Origin: Aliisedimentitalea scapharcae
GTDB lineage: Bacteria; Pseudomonadota; Alphaproteobacteria; Rhodobacterales; Rhodobacteraceae
Assembly: GCF_045277565.1 (NCBI RefSeq)
Contig: NZ_CP123584.1
Span: 558,001 to 622,000, forward strand
Length of the DNA stretch: 64,000 nt
Direction of reading: 5' to 3'
The notes under the pieces are model-generated. The model did not search any database and was not told the origin of the DNA. It worked only from the letters and a program-made list of their open reading frames with translations. Shown in pieces: positions 8,112-16,846 of the stretch (the first letter of the stretch is position 1; each line of letters starts with the position of its first letter). The translations under genes were made by a program, and so were the position numbers.

Positions 8112-9352
8112 GGATCCTGACACATGGTTTTCAGGCGTTTTGACAGCTGGGCAATACCGGGATCCATGCCAAATTCCGATTTCAGCCGAGCCAACGCAGC
8201 TTCGGCCATCTTGGCTGCATCATGTGGGTGGGCCGCGATTTTGGTGATGGCTGTCGCCAAAGTATCGGGCAGATCCTGGGCCAGGGTGCCGTGGGTGCCG
8301 TTATCAATGAATTCCGGAATCGCAGAGATTGGTGTGGACAAGATTGGCAACCGCTGCGAAGCGGCCTCCATCAACACATTGGGCAGCCCGTCGCGATCGC
8401 CATCATCGGCAATTCGGCTGGGAAGCACAAAGAGGTCGCATTCGCGCATGGCGGCGACCACCTCGGGTTGGTCACAGGCCCCTTTCCAGGTGATACGATC
8501 GGCAATACCCGCATCCGCGGCCATATCCTGAAGCAGATCCCGCAGGCCGCCGCCGCCAATATGGGTCCAATGCCAATCCAGGTCGTCAGGCAACAGGGCA
8601 AGCGCCGCGATAAGCCGGTCAAACCCCTTCTTTTCGACCAGGCGTCCCACGGACAACATGTGCAGCGGTTCGTGGGCTTGGCGCCAGAGCCGATCGGGGG
8701 CATCGGGGAACCGGGTCAGGTCCAGCCCGTGATAAACCAGATCGATGCGGTCCGGGTCTGGGGATGCATTGCGCAAGTGACGGGCACCAAAAGCGGTGCA
8801 GGTCGCCCCGAAATCGGCCCCATAATGAGCAGGGTCCAGTTTCTCGGAGATTTCCCAGTCCTGCGAGGTCCAGATGTCCTTGGCATGGGCGGAAAACCCC
8901 CAAGGCAGACCCCGGATGATGGCGGCATAGCGTGTGACCGATGCAGGGGTGTGCAGGAAATGGGCGTAGAGCCCAGTTATCCCTTCGGGCAATTCATGGG
9001 CCAGAACACAGGCCTGCCCAAACCGGCGAATGCGGTTGGTGGTGGGGTCGCGGCGCAGATCGGCGCGCCAGATGCGATAGGCGGCGGCGTATCCGGGCAA
9101 AGCCCGCACCGCATCCCGGGCGCGCCAGGTGCGTTCCGGTTCCTGATACAGATATTCGGGAAGGTATCGCACAGGGGCTTGAAGCTGGTCATGCAATGGA
9201 TGACGTTTCGTGTCGGTCGGATGACGCAGGGACCAAATGGCAAAGCTGTGCCCCGCCTTTTCGAGGGCGACGAGTTCCTGGGCGATAAAGGTTTCGGACA
9301 GGCGCGGCCAGCCCTTGACCACAACAGCAAGCGTCTCGGGCGAAGATGTCAT
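8108..9352 (-). CDS. Glycosyltransferase family 4 protein (WcaL/colanic-type)
   Basis: The 414-residue GT-B enzyme. The N-terminal KGWPRLSETFIAQELVALE is characteristic of colanic-acid/exopolysaccharide GT4 enzymes. Later come the FSAHAKDIW segment, LSVGRLVEKKGFDRLI, and a DGDRDGLPNVLMEAASQ donor site with its catalytic glutamate. It overlaps both neighbours by 4 nt. The resemblance to exopolysaccharide enzymes suggests that the operon makes a glycan or glycolipid, although no polymerase or flippase is adjacent. Confidence 0.85.
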   Translation of the reverse strand: MTSSPETLAVVVKGWPRLSETFIAQELVALEKAGHSFAIWSLRHPTDTKRHPLHDQLQAPVRYLPEYLYQEPERTWRARDAVRALPGYAAAYRIWRADLRRDPTTNRIRRFGQACVLAHELPEGITGLYAHFLHTPASVTRYAAIIRGLPWGFSAHAKDIWTSQDWEISEKLDPAHYGADFGATCTAFGARHLRNASPDPDRIDLVYHGLDLTRFPDAPDRLWRQAHEPLHMLSVGRLVEKKGFDRLIAALALLPDDLDWHWTHIGGGGLRDLLQDMAADAGIADRITWKGACDQPEVVAAMRECDLFVLPSRIADDGDRDGLPNVLMEAASQRLPILSTPISAIPEFIDNGTHGTLAQDLPDTLATAITKIAAHPHDAAKMAEAALARLKSEFGMDPGIAQLSKRLKTMCQDP

Positions 9353-10575
9353 TCGGCAGCCTTTGCAGCGGATTTTTTCAGCAGATGCGCAACCCGGGTT
9401 GTCACATAGTCGAGCCCATCAAGCAGCCCGGTGGAAATCGCCATGGATGGGCGGGGCTGCATTGGCAGCCCGCGGATTGCGGCAATCATCGTCTCTACGG
9501 TCATCCCGTCCCGTTTTTCGTCCAACATGCGGACCAGCCCCAATTGTTCGGCCCGCGATGCGCGGATCCATTGTTCCAAACGGGGCACGGTTCGCGGGAC
9601 AATAACAGCCGGTTTGTCAAAGGACAGGACTTCGCAGAAGGTGTTGTACCCTCCCATGCAGACAACACCCAAGGCACCGGAGAACAGGGTTTCGATCTTG
9701 GAATCGAACCCAGTTGCTGTCACCCGGCCATTTAATGCGGCAACGCGGTCTTCAAAGTCGTCACGGGTGTCGCCGGACAGGAATGGCCCATACACCAACA
9801 GCGCGCGTGGGGACAAATCAGGGTCGCCCTCATAAGCTTGCAGGACCAGATCTACCATGGCCTTGCCATCGCCGCCCCCGCCGGGTGTAATCAGAATATA
9901 GGGTTGCTCGGGTGGCGGTCCCACTGTGCCCAGATCCCGGCGCAGATAGCCGGTCCAGTGCATCCGGTTCTGAATTCGCTCGCTCAGATCCAGCCCCGCG
10001 GTCGGATCATAGATGGATCGCAAACCATAAACCCAGATCTCGTCATAAAAGGACTCGGTTGCGGGGATGGCGTCCTTGCGGTTCCATTCAACGGCCAGGA
10101 CATCGGGTTCGTCCAGCACATCGCGAAGCCCCAGGATCAGTTTGCAGGTCCCGGCTGCCTTGAGCATTTCGAGCGTTGGCAGCAGTTCGCCGCGAAACCC
10201 GGTGGGTTCTTTGTCGACGATCAGAATGTCGGGCGCATATTGCTGCGCAGTGGATCGGATCAGGCCCGAGCGCAGTTCAGTGGTTTCATCAATGCTCATT
10301 CCCATGGTGCGGGAGGCATAGGACCCGTCAGAGCGTTTGATCACACCGGGCAAACGCACATGATCGACACCACGAGGAAAGGCAAAGCGGCCTGCAACAG
10401 GTGACCCCGTGAGGATCAGCGCAGAGGCCGACGGATCGGCCGCCGTAATGGCCGCGGCCAGCGCCCGGGAGCGGCGCAAATGACCAAGCCCAAAGGTATC
10501 ATGGCTGTACAGCATGACACGCGGTCCGCGGTCTGCCGATACCGGCTCCTGTTCTGCACCTGTCCCCATTGTCAT
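9349..10575 (-). CDS. MurG-like (GT28-type) glycosyltransferase
   Basis: The 408-residue second MurG-like protein of the operon. FGLGHLRRSRALAAAI is the N-terminal loop. The C-terminal domain has ITPGGGGDGK and CMGGYNTFCEVLSFDKP, matching the UDP-sugar binding site. It begins 2 nt after the stop of the sugar dehydrogenase and overlaps the next gene by 4 nt. The ATG at 10575 and another two codons later are both possible starts. Confidence 0.8.
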   Translation of the reverse strand: MTMGTGAEQEPVSADRGPRVMLYSHDTFGLGHLRRSRALAAAITAADPSASALILTGSPVAGRFAFPRGVDHVRLPGVIKRSDGSYASRTMGMSIDETTELRSGLIRSTAQQYAPDILIVDKEPTGFRGELLPTLEMLKAAGTCKLILGLRDVLDEPDVLAVEWNRKDAIPATESFYDEIWVYGLRSIYDPTAGLDLSERIQNRMHWTGYLRRDLGTVGPPPEQPYILITPGGGGDGKAMVDLVLQAYEGDPDLSPRALLVYGPFLSGDTRDDFEDRVAALNGRVTATGFDSKIETLFSGALGVVCMGGYNTFCEVLSFDKPAVIVPRTVPRLEQWIRASRAEQLGLVRMLDEKRDGMTVETMIAAIRGLPMQPRPSMAISTGLLDGLDYVTTRVAHLLKKSAAKAAE

Positions 10576-10577
10576 GC

Positions 10578-11858
10578 CTATAGCCTCAGATCCGACCCGG
10601 ATTTCCCGAAAACACCCTTGAGATCGTAAAGAACGGCACCGGGTTTGCCCAAGGCCCGAATGGCATCGCTGCCCATTTCCTTGAACTGGTCATGCGCGAC
10701 AGCAACAATCATGGCGTCATAGGCACCGCTCTCGGGGGCGGTGATCGGGGTGAGCCCATAGTCTGCCAAAGCGGTGTGCGGGTCGACCCAGGGATCATAG
10801 AGATCCGGGCTGACAGAATATGCTGTCAGTTCCCGCATGATGTCAGCGACGCGGGTATTTCGCGTGTCAGCGCAGTTTTCCTTGAAGGTGAATCCCATCA
10901 CCAACACCCGTGCCCCCGACGGATTTATCCCCCGTGCCAGCAGCGTCTTGATCAACTCCTGAGTGACATGCACACCCATATTGTCGTTGATCCTGCGCCC
11001 GGCCAGAATCACTTCTGGATGGTACCCCAATTGTTCGGCGCGATAGGTCAGGTAATAGGGATCAACCCCGATGCAATGCCCACCGACCAGGCCGGGACGG
11101 AACGGCAGAAAGTTCCACTTGGTTCCAGCGGCCTCCAACACTTCGAGCGTATCAAGCCCCATCCGTGAAAAGATCAGGGAGAATTCATTGACCAGCGCGA
11201 TGTTCAGATCCCGTTGGGTGTTTTCAATGACCTTTGCAGCCTCGGCGGTCATGATCGACGAGGCCCGGTGCAAGCCGGCTTTGATCACCGGCGCATAAAC
11301 CGCTTCGACCCGGTCCAGGGTTTCCTCGTCCTGGGCCGAAATGACCTTGACCACGTTTTCCATCGAATGTTCGGCGTCGCCCGGGTTCACGCGCTCGGGG
11401 GAATAAGCCAGCTTGAATTGTGCGCCTGCTTGCAACCCGCTGAGCCGCGACAGTTCTGGTCCGCAGACCTCTTCGGTCACACCAGGGTAGACGGTCGATT
11501 CCAATATGACCAATGCACCTTCGGCCAAATAGGGTGCAATGGTGGCGCAGGCTCCGCGCACCGGGGCCAGGTCGGGGGCCTTGGCATCCGTAATCGGGGT
11601 GGGGACCGCAAGAATGAAGCAACTGCACCCTTGCAGCGCATCAGGGGCTGACGAAAACCGGGCCGTAGAGCTCTGCAACGAGGTATCGGATACTTCGCCA
11701 TTGCGATCCTGTCCCTGCTGCAAAAGCGCAACATGGGCCGCGTCGGTGTCAAACCCCAGGGTGTCAAAGCCAGCCCGAGCCAAAGCCAGGGCCAAGGGTA
11801 GGCCTACATATCCCAGACCCAGAACTGCGATTTTTTCCGCTGGAGTTGGAAGTGCCAT
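10578..11858 (-). CDS. Nucleotide sugar dehydrogenase (TviB/WbpO type)
   Basis: The 426-residue NAD-dependent enzyme oxidises a UDP-sugar (UDP-GlcNAc, UDP-GalNAc or similar) to the uronic acid. It has the N-terminal Rossmann GLGYVGLPLALALA, the ESTVYPGVTEE segment, and the catalytic cysteine in GGHCIGVDPYYL, followed by the C-terminal GFTFKENCADTRNT. The ATG at 11858 with AAGGG upstream is chosen; an in-frame extension to 12008 adds 50 non-conserved residues. As the first gene of the overlapping operon it indicates that an acidic sugar is the building block used by the downstream transferases. It is divergent from the MscS-type gene. Confidence 0.9.
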   Translation of the reverse strand: MALPTPAEKIAVLGLGYVGLPLALALARAGFDTLGFDTDAAHVALLQQGQDRNGEVSDTSLQSSTARFSSAPDALQGCSCFILAVPTPITDAKAPDLAPVRGACATIAPYLAEGALVILESTVYPGVTEEVCGPELSRLSGLQAGAQFKLAYSPERVNPGDAEHSMENVVKVISAQDEETLDRVEAVYAPVIKAGLHRASSIMTAEAAKVIENTQRDLNIALVNEFSLIFSRMGLDTLEVLEAAGTKWNFLPFRPGLVGGHCIGVDPYYLTYRAEQLGYHPEVILAGRRINDNMGVHVTQELIKTLLARGINPSGARVLVMGFTFKENCADTRNTRVADIMRELTAYSVSPDLYDPWVDPHTALADYGLTPITAPESGAYDAMIVAVAHDQFKEMGSDAIRALGKPGAVLYDLKGVFGKSGSDLRL

Positions 11859-12125
11859 AGTTTGCCCTTGTACGTCTCTCTCACAAGCTGCGTTCTCGAG
11901 AAATTCGGCGCTTGCTTCCAAAGGATCCGGCCTGCTGGATCCGCCTGTATCAATGTTGTTTCCTGCCTTATCCTGTGTGCCTGAAACTTGCAACGCGATG
12001 AGGATCATAACCCCACGCCATCAGGTTGATTTGCCGGGACACGGTCATTTTTTAGCGCGTGAATTGCGCATGTGTGGCAGGTCGAGTAGCTTGCTGTGTA
12101 ACTTTATCACGGATGTGAAACACTT

Positions 12126-14468
12126 ATGCTGCACTCCCTTTTCCGCCTGCTGTCTCTGTTGGTGTGCCTTTGGGCCATTCCCGTCGCTGTTACGGCCCAG
12201 TCGATACCGACCGGTGAAAGCACTTCGGACCTTACTGCCGCTGTACGCGAGGCGGCAGACGCCGGAGTGAGCGTGATTGTCATAGACGGGCAGGGGCAGT
12301 TGCTGTCGGGTCCGCCGACGTCCGAGGATGGCGAGGACGAAACGCACGATCCCATGGCTACGGCGTCTCCTTTGATGCAGGCTCAGTCTGAAATTGATGA
12401 ATTCCGTCACGAGCTCAAATCCAGGCTGGCGGCTTTGCCGTATTCGATATTCGAAGTCCAGTATGTCTTGCGCGAGACCAGCCCTGACGGGCGATTGATG
12501 ACGTTTGTCGAGGTGGTCGGATGGTGTGTGCTGTTGCTGTTGTTCGGCCGGTGGGTGTCGGTCGAATTGTATGGCAAGCGGATCGCACGGCGGTATGTCG
12601 TGTCGAGGATCATGGAGAACCCACAGGGCTATTCCGACAAGATGCCGTTCCTGGTGTTCCGCTTTTTCATGGGGCTGGTTGGAACAATCGTGGCGATGGT
12701 ATTTGCCTATGTCGCCGGGTACCTCATTTTTGGCGCGGCTGATGAACTGTCAATCGAGTTCACGGTCACGGCAGTCTTTACTGCATTTTTTCTCGCCAGG
12801 ACTGTTTCGGACATGTGGCGCATGGTTCTGTCGCCATTCCTCAGCCAGTACCGGATTCCGTTTTTCTCGGATCGGGACGCTAAACGCCTGTATATTTGGG
12901 CTTCGGCATTGGCGACGTATGACATCGTTACCGTGGTGTTTTCGACGTGGGTTGCCGACTTTGGGCTGAACTACAACGTGTATGCGATGGTCTATGGGGC
13001 GACGACGCTGGTTGGATCGTTGCTTAATATTGCGATGATTCTGTTCAACGCCCGTGCAATCACCGGTGCCATGCTGGCAGGGCGTCGGCGCGAAGACGTC
13101 TCCTGGGTGGTGCGGGTTCTGACTGTGGCATGGGCACCTTTCTGCATGTTTTATGCCATCTTCGGCTGGCTCGAACTGGCCTTTGATCTGGTTCTGGAAC
13201 GCCCGGTTTCGGTGCCGTTGATTGCGGGTACCTATATCGTTTTGATGACAATCATCACGGTCTACGGGATCGTTAATTTTGTAATCGAACGCTATTTCAG
13301 CCGGTCACGTGAAATTCGGCAAATGAACGAAGAGGCCGAGGCCGTTCGGGACGCGATAGCGTCGGGGGACGTGGACGATCTGGACGCGCTGGATACACCC
13401 ACCGTTTATCGTCACCCGATTTCATCGTTCGAAGAACTCGCCCGTCGTGCGGCCGGGATCCTGGCCTTTGCCATCGGTCTTTTGGCGTTGCTCAGCATAT
13501 GGGACCCGGATCTTGCATGGTTGAAAGGAACGTACACCGAGAGGCTGGTGGACGTGATCGTCATCATCTTCATCGGCTATCTCGTCTATCATTTTTTCCG
13601 AATTTGGATTGACGGAAAAATCGCCGAAGAAACATCGGATGTGAGCGAAGCAGAATTGGGGGACGAAGGTGGCGCAGCAGGCGCGAGCCGCCTGGCCACT
13701 TTGTTGCCCTTGTTTCGCGGTGCAATTCTGGCAATCGTCGTCGTGTCGATCGGCTTGATCGCTCTAATGGAGCTCGGGGTGAATGTCAGTCCGCTGTTTG
13801 CCGGTGCCGGTGTTGTCGGTCTGGCAGTCGGGTTCGGATCGCAAACATTGGTGCGAGACATCTTTTCCGGAGCCTTCTTTTTGGTGGATGATGCGTTCCG
13901 CAAGGGAGAGTATATCGACATCGGAGATGTCAAAGGAACTGTCGAAAAAATTTCGGTTCGTTCGTTTCAGTTGCGCCACCATCTGGGCGCCCTGCATACA
14001 ATTCCTTTTGGAGAGATCAAAGTCCTGACCAACTATTCTCGTGACTGGGTGATCATGAAATTACCGCTGCGCGTCACCTATGACACGGATGTGGAAAAAG
14101 TGCGAAAGCTGGTCAAGAAGCTGGGGCAGGAGTTGCTGACTGATCCGGTGATTGGGGATAACTTTATTCAGCCGTTGAAATCCCAGGGTGTGATTGAGAT
14201 GCAGGATTCGGCCATGATCATCCGGGTCAAATTCATGACCAAACCGGGCGATCAATGGTTGGTCCGCAAAAAGGTTTTCCAGGACATTCGTGAGATGTTT
14301 GAACGGGAGGGGATCAAGTTTGCTCATCGTGAAGTCACGGTACGTCTGGCTGATGAACAAGCCGAGAAGATGACGCCCAAGCAGAAAGAAGCCGCTGTAG
14401 GGGCAGTCCAGGCCGCCATTGATGAAGATATGATGGCGGATTTGAATGAGGGTGGGGATGATCGCTGA
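12126..14468 (+). CDS. MscS-family mechanosensitive ion channel, large form
   Basis: Inner-membrane channel that opens on membrane tension during osmotic downshock. The 780-residue protein starts with a signal peptide (LLSLLVCLWAIPVAVTA), has a roughly 110-residue periplasmic segment, then about ten hydrophobic helices. The MscS core follows: the pore-lining GAGVVGLAVGFGSQTLVRDI, then FLVDDAFRKGEYIDIG, the beta domain and a long cytoplasmic C-terminus. The size and the extra helices place it with YbiO/YnaI-like members rather than with short MscS. It stands alone and ends at a double hairpin shared with the convergent ABC transporter operon. Confidence 0.9.
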   Translation: MLHSLFRLLSLLVCLWAIPVAVTAQSIPTGESTSDLTAAVREAADAGVSVIVIDGQGQLLSGPPTSEDGEDETHDPMATASPLMQAQSEIDEFRHELKSRLAALPYSIFEVQYVLRETSPDGRLMTFVEVVGWCVLLLLFGRWVSVELYGKRIARRYVVSRIMENPQGYSDKMPFLVFRFFMGLVGTIVAMVFAYVAGYLIFGAADELSIEFTVTAVFTAFFLARTVSDMWRMVLSPFLSQYRIPFFSDRDAKRLYIWASALATYDIVTVVFSTWVADFGLNYNVYAMVYGATTLVGSLLNIAMILFNARAITGAMLAGRRREDVSWVVRVLTVAWAPFCMFYAIFGWLELAFDLVLERPVSVPLIAGTYIVLMTIITVYGIVNFVIERYFSRSREIRQMNEEAEAVRDAIASGDVDDLDALDTPTVYRHPISSFEELARRAAGILAFAIGLLALLSIWDPDLAWLKGTYTERLVDVIVIIFIGYLVYHFFRIWIDGKIAEETSDVSEAELGDEGGAAGASRLATLLPLFRGAILAIVVVSIGLIALMELGVNVSPLFAGAGVVGLAVGFGSQTLVRDIFSGAFFLVDDAFRKGEYIDIGDVKGTVEKISVRSFQLRHHLGALHTIPFGEIKVLTNYSRDWVIMKLPLRVTYDTDVEKVRKLVKKLGQELLTDPVIGDNFIQPLKSQGVIEMQDSAMIIRVKFMTKPGDQWLVRKKVFQDIREMFEREGIKFAHREVTVRLADEQAEKMTPKQKEAAVGAVQAAIDEDMMADLNEGGDDR

Positions 14469-14507
14469 CCCGTGGCCAAAGCGGCGAAAAATTTTCTAAA
14501 ATTCTTC

Positions 14508-14530
14508 CCAAGACTTTTTAAAAGTCTTGG
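14508..14530. terminator. Palindromic hairpin 3' of the MscS gene
   Basis: CCAAGACTTTT pairs with AAAAGTCTTGG around a single central base. The AT-rich stem interior and its location 39 nt after the channel stop suggest a transcription end signal. Confidence 0.6.
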
Positions 14531-14545
14531 CCCCGCCGAAGACCT

Positions 14546-14589
14546 GTAATGACCCGCACATCCGCCAAGGCAGGTGTGCGGGTCATTAC
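14546..14589. terminator. Bidirectional terminator between convergent genes
   Basis: A 15-bp perfect stem (GTAATGACCCGCACA with its complement) closes a 14-nt loop and is followed by ATTTTG. It sits midway between the channel gene and the convergent ABC transporter operon, so it probably ends transcripts from both. Confidence 0.75.
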
Positions 14590-14666
14590 ATTTTGACGCT
14601 GTGTCCTGGGTCATATCAACTCGTCTGGAATGGAGAATGCCGTAGAGAAGGCAATCACCACGCCAT

Positions 14667-15821
14667 TTATTGTTGATAAGGATCCAAGCTGTCGCGCAAC
14701 CCGTCTCCGAGGAAATTGAAAGCCAGGACGATCACGACAATCGGCAACATTGGAATAGCCGTCCAGGGGTAGATTTCGATCGATGCCAGATTCTGGGCAT
14801 CGTTCAACATCACCCCCCAGCTGACTGCTGGTGCTCGTAAACCGAGCCCCAGGAAGGACAGCGCTGTTTCACCCAGTATCATCGCCGGAATGGATAGAGT
14901 TGCAGATGCAATCAGGTGCGACATGAAGTTGGGCAACAGATGTTTACGAATAACCCTGCCTGAACTGGCCCCCATCATTTCGGCGGCTCGTACGTATTCT
15001 TCCTCACGAAGTGACAGGAATTTCGCGCGTACCGAACGGGCCAACCCCGGCCAGTCGAGGATTCCCAGAATGACCGAAATGATGAAAAATACTGCGACAG
15101 GTGACCAATTGGACGGCACCGCTGCGGACAGGGCCAACCACAACGGCAGTTCTGGAAGGGATCTCAGGATTTCGATCACCCGGTTGATCACCCAATCAAT
15201 CTTGCCTCCGAAATACCCGGCAACGGATCCAAAGAAGATCCCAAGCACAAAAGACACCGTGATTCCAATCAGCCCCACGGTCAAAGAGAGTTGAGCCCCA
15301 TACAGGATGCGGCTGAAAACATCGCGCCCCAATCTGTCCGAGCCCCAAAGGAATACCGTTGAATCATCGGACGCGCAAAACAGGTGGGTATCTGATGGGA
15401 TCAACCCAGCCAGCTTGTATTCCTGGCCTTCGCAGAAGAAGTCGAGCTGGAGCGGACGGTCCAGGTCTGGCACGAATTCCCACTGGAATGTTTCCAGATT
15501 GGCTTCACTCTCCACTGGATAGATAAAGGGGCCCAGAAATTCACCATCGTGGAACAAATGCACCGATTGAGGGGGTGAGAACAAATGATCCGGGTGGCGT
15601 TCGTTCGGCCCATAAGGGGCAATGAACCCAGCCACCGGCAGCAACAGGTAGCAGATCAACAGGAACAACCCGGAAATCAATCCCAACTTGTGGGATTTGA
15701 ACTTGCGCCAGATCAGCAGCCAATTCGGCGCATCCAGATCTGCCCGCTCCAGTTGCTGAAGGGACACCTGCGGATCATATGGGGCGTCATCGACATAGCG
15801 GCCATCGGGGAGTTTGCTCAT
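14667..15821 (-). CDS. Oligopeptide-type ABC transporter permease (OppC/DppC family)
   Basis: The 384-residue inner-membrane permease. After one N-terminal helix (about 47-68) there is an unusually long periplasmic insertion of roughly 90 residues, then GSDRLGRDVFSRI and five further helices with the EAA loop (AAEMMGASSGRVIRKHLLPN). Permeases with this insertion occur in large oligopeptide-, YejE- or AgpC-like importers. It is the last gene of a four-gene operon and overlaps the OppB-type permease by 4 nt. Confidence 0.88.
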   Translation of the reverse strand: MSKLPDGRYVDDAPYDPQVSLQQLERADLDAPNWLLIWRKFKSHKLGLISGLFLLICYLLLPVAGFIAPYGPNERHPDHLFSPPQSVHLFHDGEFLGPFIYPVESEANLETFQWEFVPDLDRPLQLDFFCEGQEYKLAGLIPSDTHLFCASDDSTVFLWGSDRLGRDVFSRILYGAQLSLTVGLIGITVSFVLGIFFGSVAGYFGGKIDWVINRVIEILRSLPELPLWLALSAAVPSNWSPVAVFFIISVILGILDWPGLARSVRAKFLSLREEEYVRAAEMMGASSGRVIRKHLLPNFMSHLIASATLSIPAMILGETALSFLGLGLRAPAVSWGVMLNDAQNLASIEIYPWTAIPMLPIVVIVLAFNFLGDGLRDSLDPYQQ

Positions 15822-16846
15822 GCGTCACGTCCCTCATATCGGATGCGCGGGTCAAGGATCACCAGCAGAACATCTGAGATCATTGTTCCGATCAGCGTTA
15901 GAAGGGCCACGAACATCAGAACGAACCCGGACAGGAACATGTCCTGAGATTTCAGCGCCTGTAGCAACGCGGGCCCGATGGTTTGCAGACCCAGCACCAC
16001 AGACACCAGAACAGAGCCGGACACCATTGACGGCAACAGGTTGCCGATATCCGCGACAAAGGGATTAAAGGCGACACGTAACGGGTATTTGGTCAACATG
16101 CGGGATGGCGACAGACCTTTGGCGATGGCGGTTTCCACATAGGGTTTGCCCAGCTCGTCCAACATATTGGCGCGCAGGCGCTGCATCATGGCCGATGCAC
16201 CGGATGTGCCGATCACAAAGGTTGGAACAATCAGGTGAACGAGAATGGATTTCACCTTGTCCCAGCTCATCGGTTCGCCTTCAAATTGGGGATCCATCAG
16301 CCCGCCGATCGGCAGGTCAAAGAGCTTGTGACCATAGTAGAACAGGATCAACGCCAATAGAAAATTGGGCGTCGCAAGCCCCAGATAACCGACAAAGGCA
16401 GATGTATAATCGACCCAGCTGCGCGACCGGGCCGCGGCGAGTACGCCCAATGGAAGAGCGACCAGATACACGAACAGGACCGCAGCGAGATTGACCAGAA
16501 CTGTCAACCACAGGCTGTCTCCGACAATTTCGGATACCGGCCGGTCGAATTCAAAGGACCAGCCGAAATTGCCTTGGATCATGCCCGAGAACCCGTGGGG
16601 GCCGGGCATGAAACCCATCCAGATCATATATTGCTGCCACAGGGGGCGGTCGAGCGCATATTCGGTTCGAAGGAATTCGGCCTTGGCAACACCGGCAGAT
16701 TGCCCCGAGGCCCTCAGTTCCGCGATCTGGTTGGACAGATAATCGCCTGGCGGCAGGTTGATAATGACAAATACCATCACCGACACCACCAGCAGCGTCA
16801 GCAGCATGGTTCCAAATCGGTAGATGGCATAACGCAGAATGTCCAT
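15818..16846 (-). CDS. Oligopeptide-type ABC transporter permease (OppB/DppB family)
   Basis: The 342-residue permease with about six helices. The first is LLTLLVVSVMVFVIINLPPGDY, typical of OppB-type proteins. The EAA-like loop AIAKGLSPSRMLTKYPLR precedes the last helices. Its start codon shares one base with the end of the solute-binding protein gene, and it overlaps the OppC-type gene by 4 nt, so the two permease subunits are translationally coupled. Confidence 0.9.
   Translation of the reverse strand: MDILRYAIYRFGTMLLTLLVVSVMVFVIINLPPGDYLSNQIAELRASGQSAGVAKAEFLRTEYALDRPLWQQYMIWMGFMPGPHGFSGMIQGNFGWSFEFDRPVSEIVGDSLWLTVLVNLAAVLFVYLVALPLGVLAAARSRSWVDYTSAFVGYLGLATPNFLLALILFYYGHKLFDLPIGGLMDPQFEGEPMSWDKVKSILVHLIVPTFVIGTSGASAMMQRLRANMLDELGKPYVETAIAKGLSPSRMLTKYPLRVAFNPFVADIGNLLPSMVSGSVLVSVVLGLQTIGPALLQALKSQDMFLSGFVLMFVALLTLIGTMISDVLLVILDPRIRYEGRDA

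Noticed and set aside
8222..9409. 395-codon plus-strand frame opposite the GT4 gene
   Set aside because: It mirrors a well-supported glycosyltransferase on the other strand and shows no protein motif; long antisense frames are common in this GC-rich genome.
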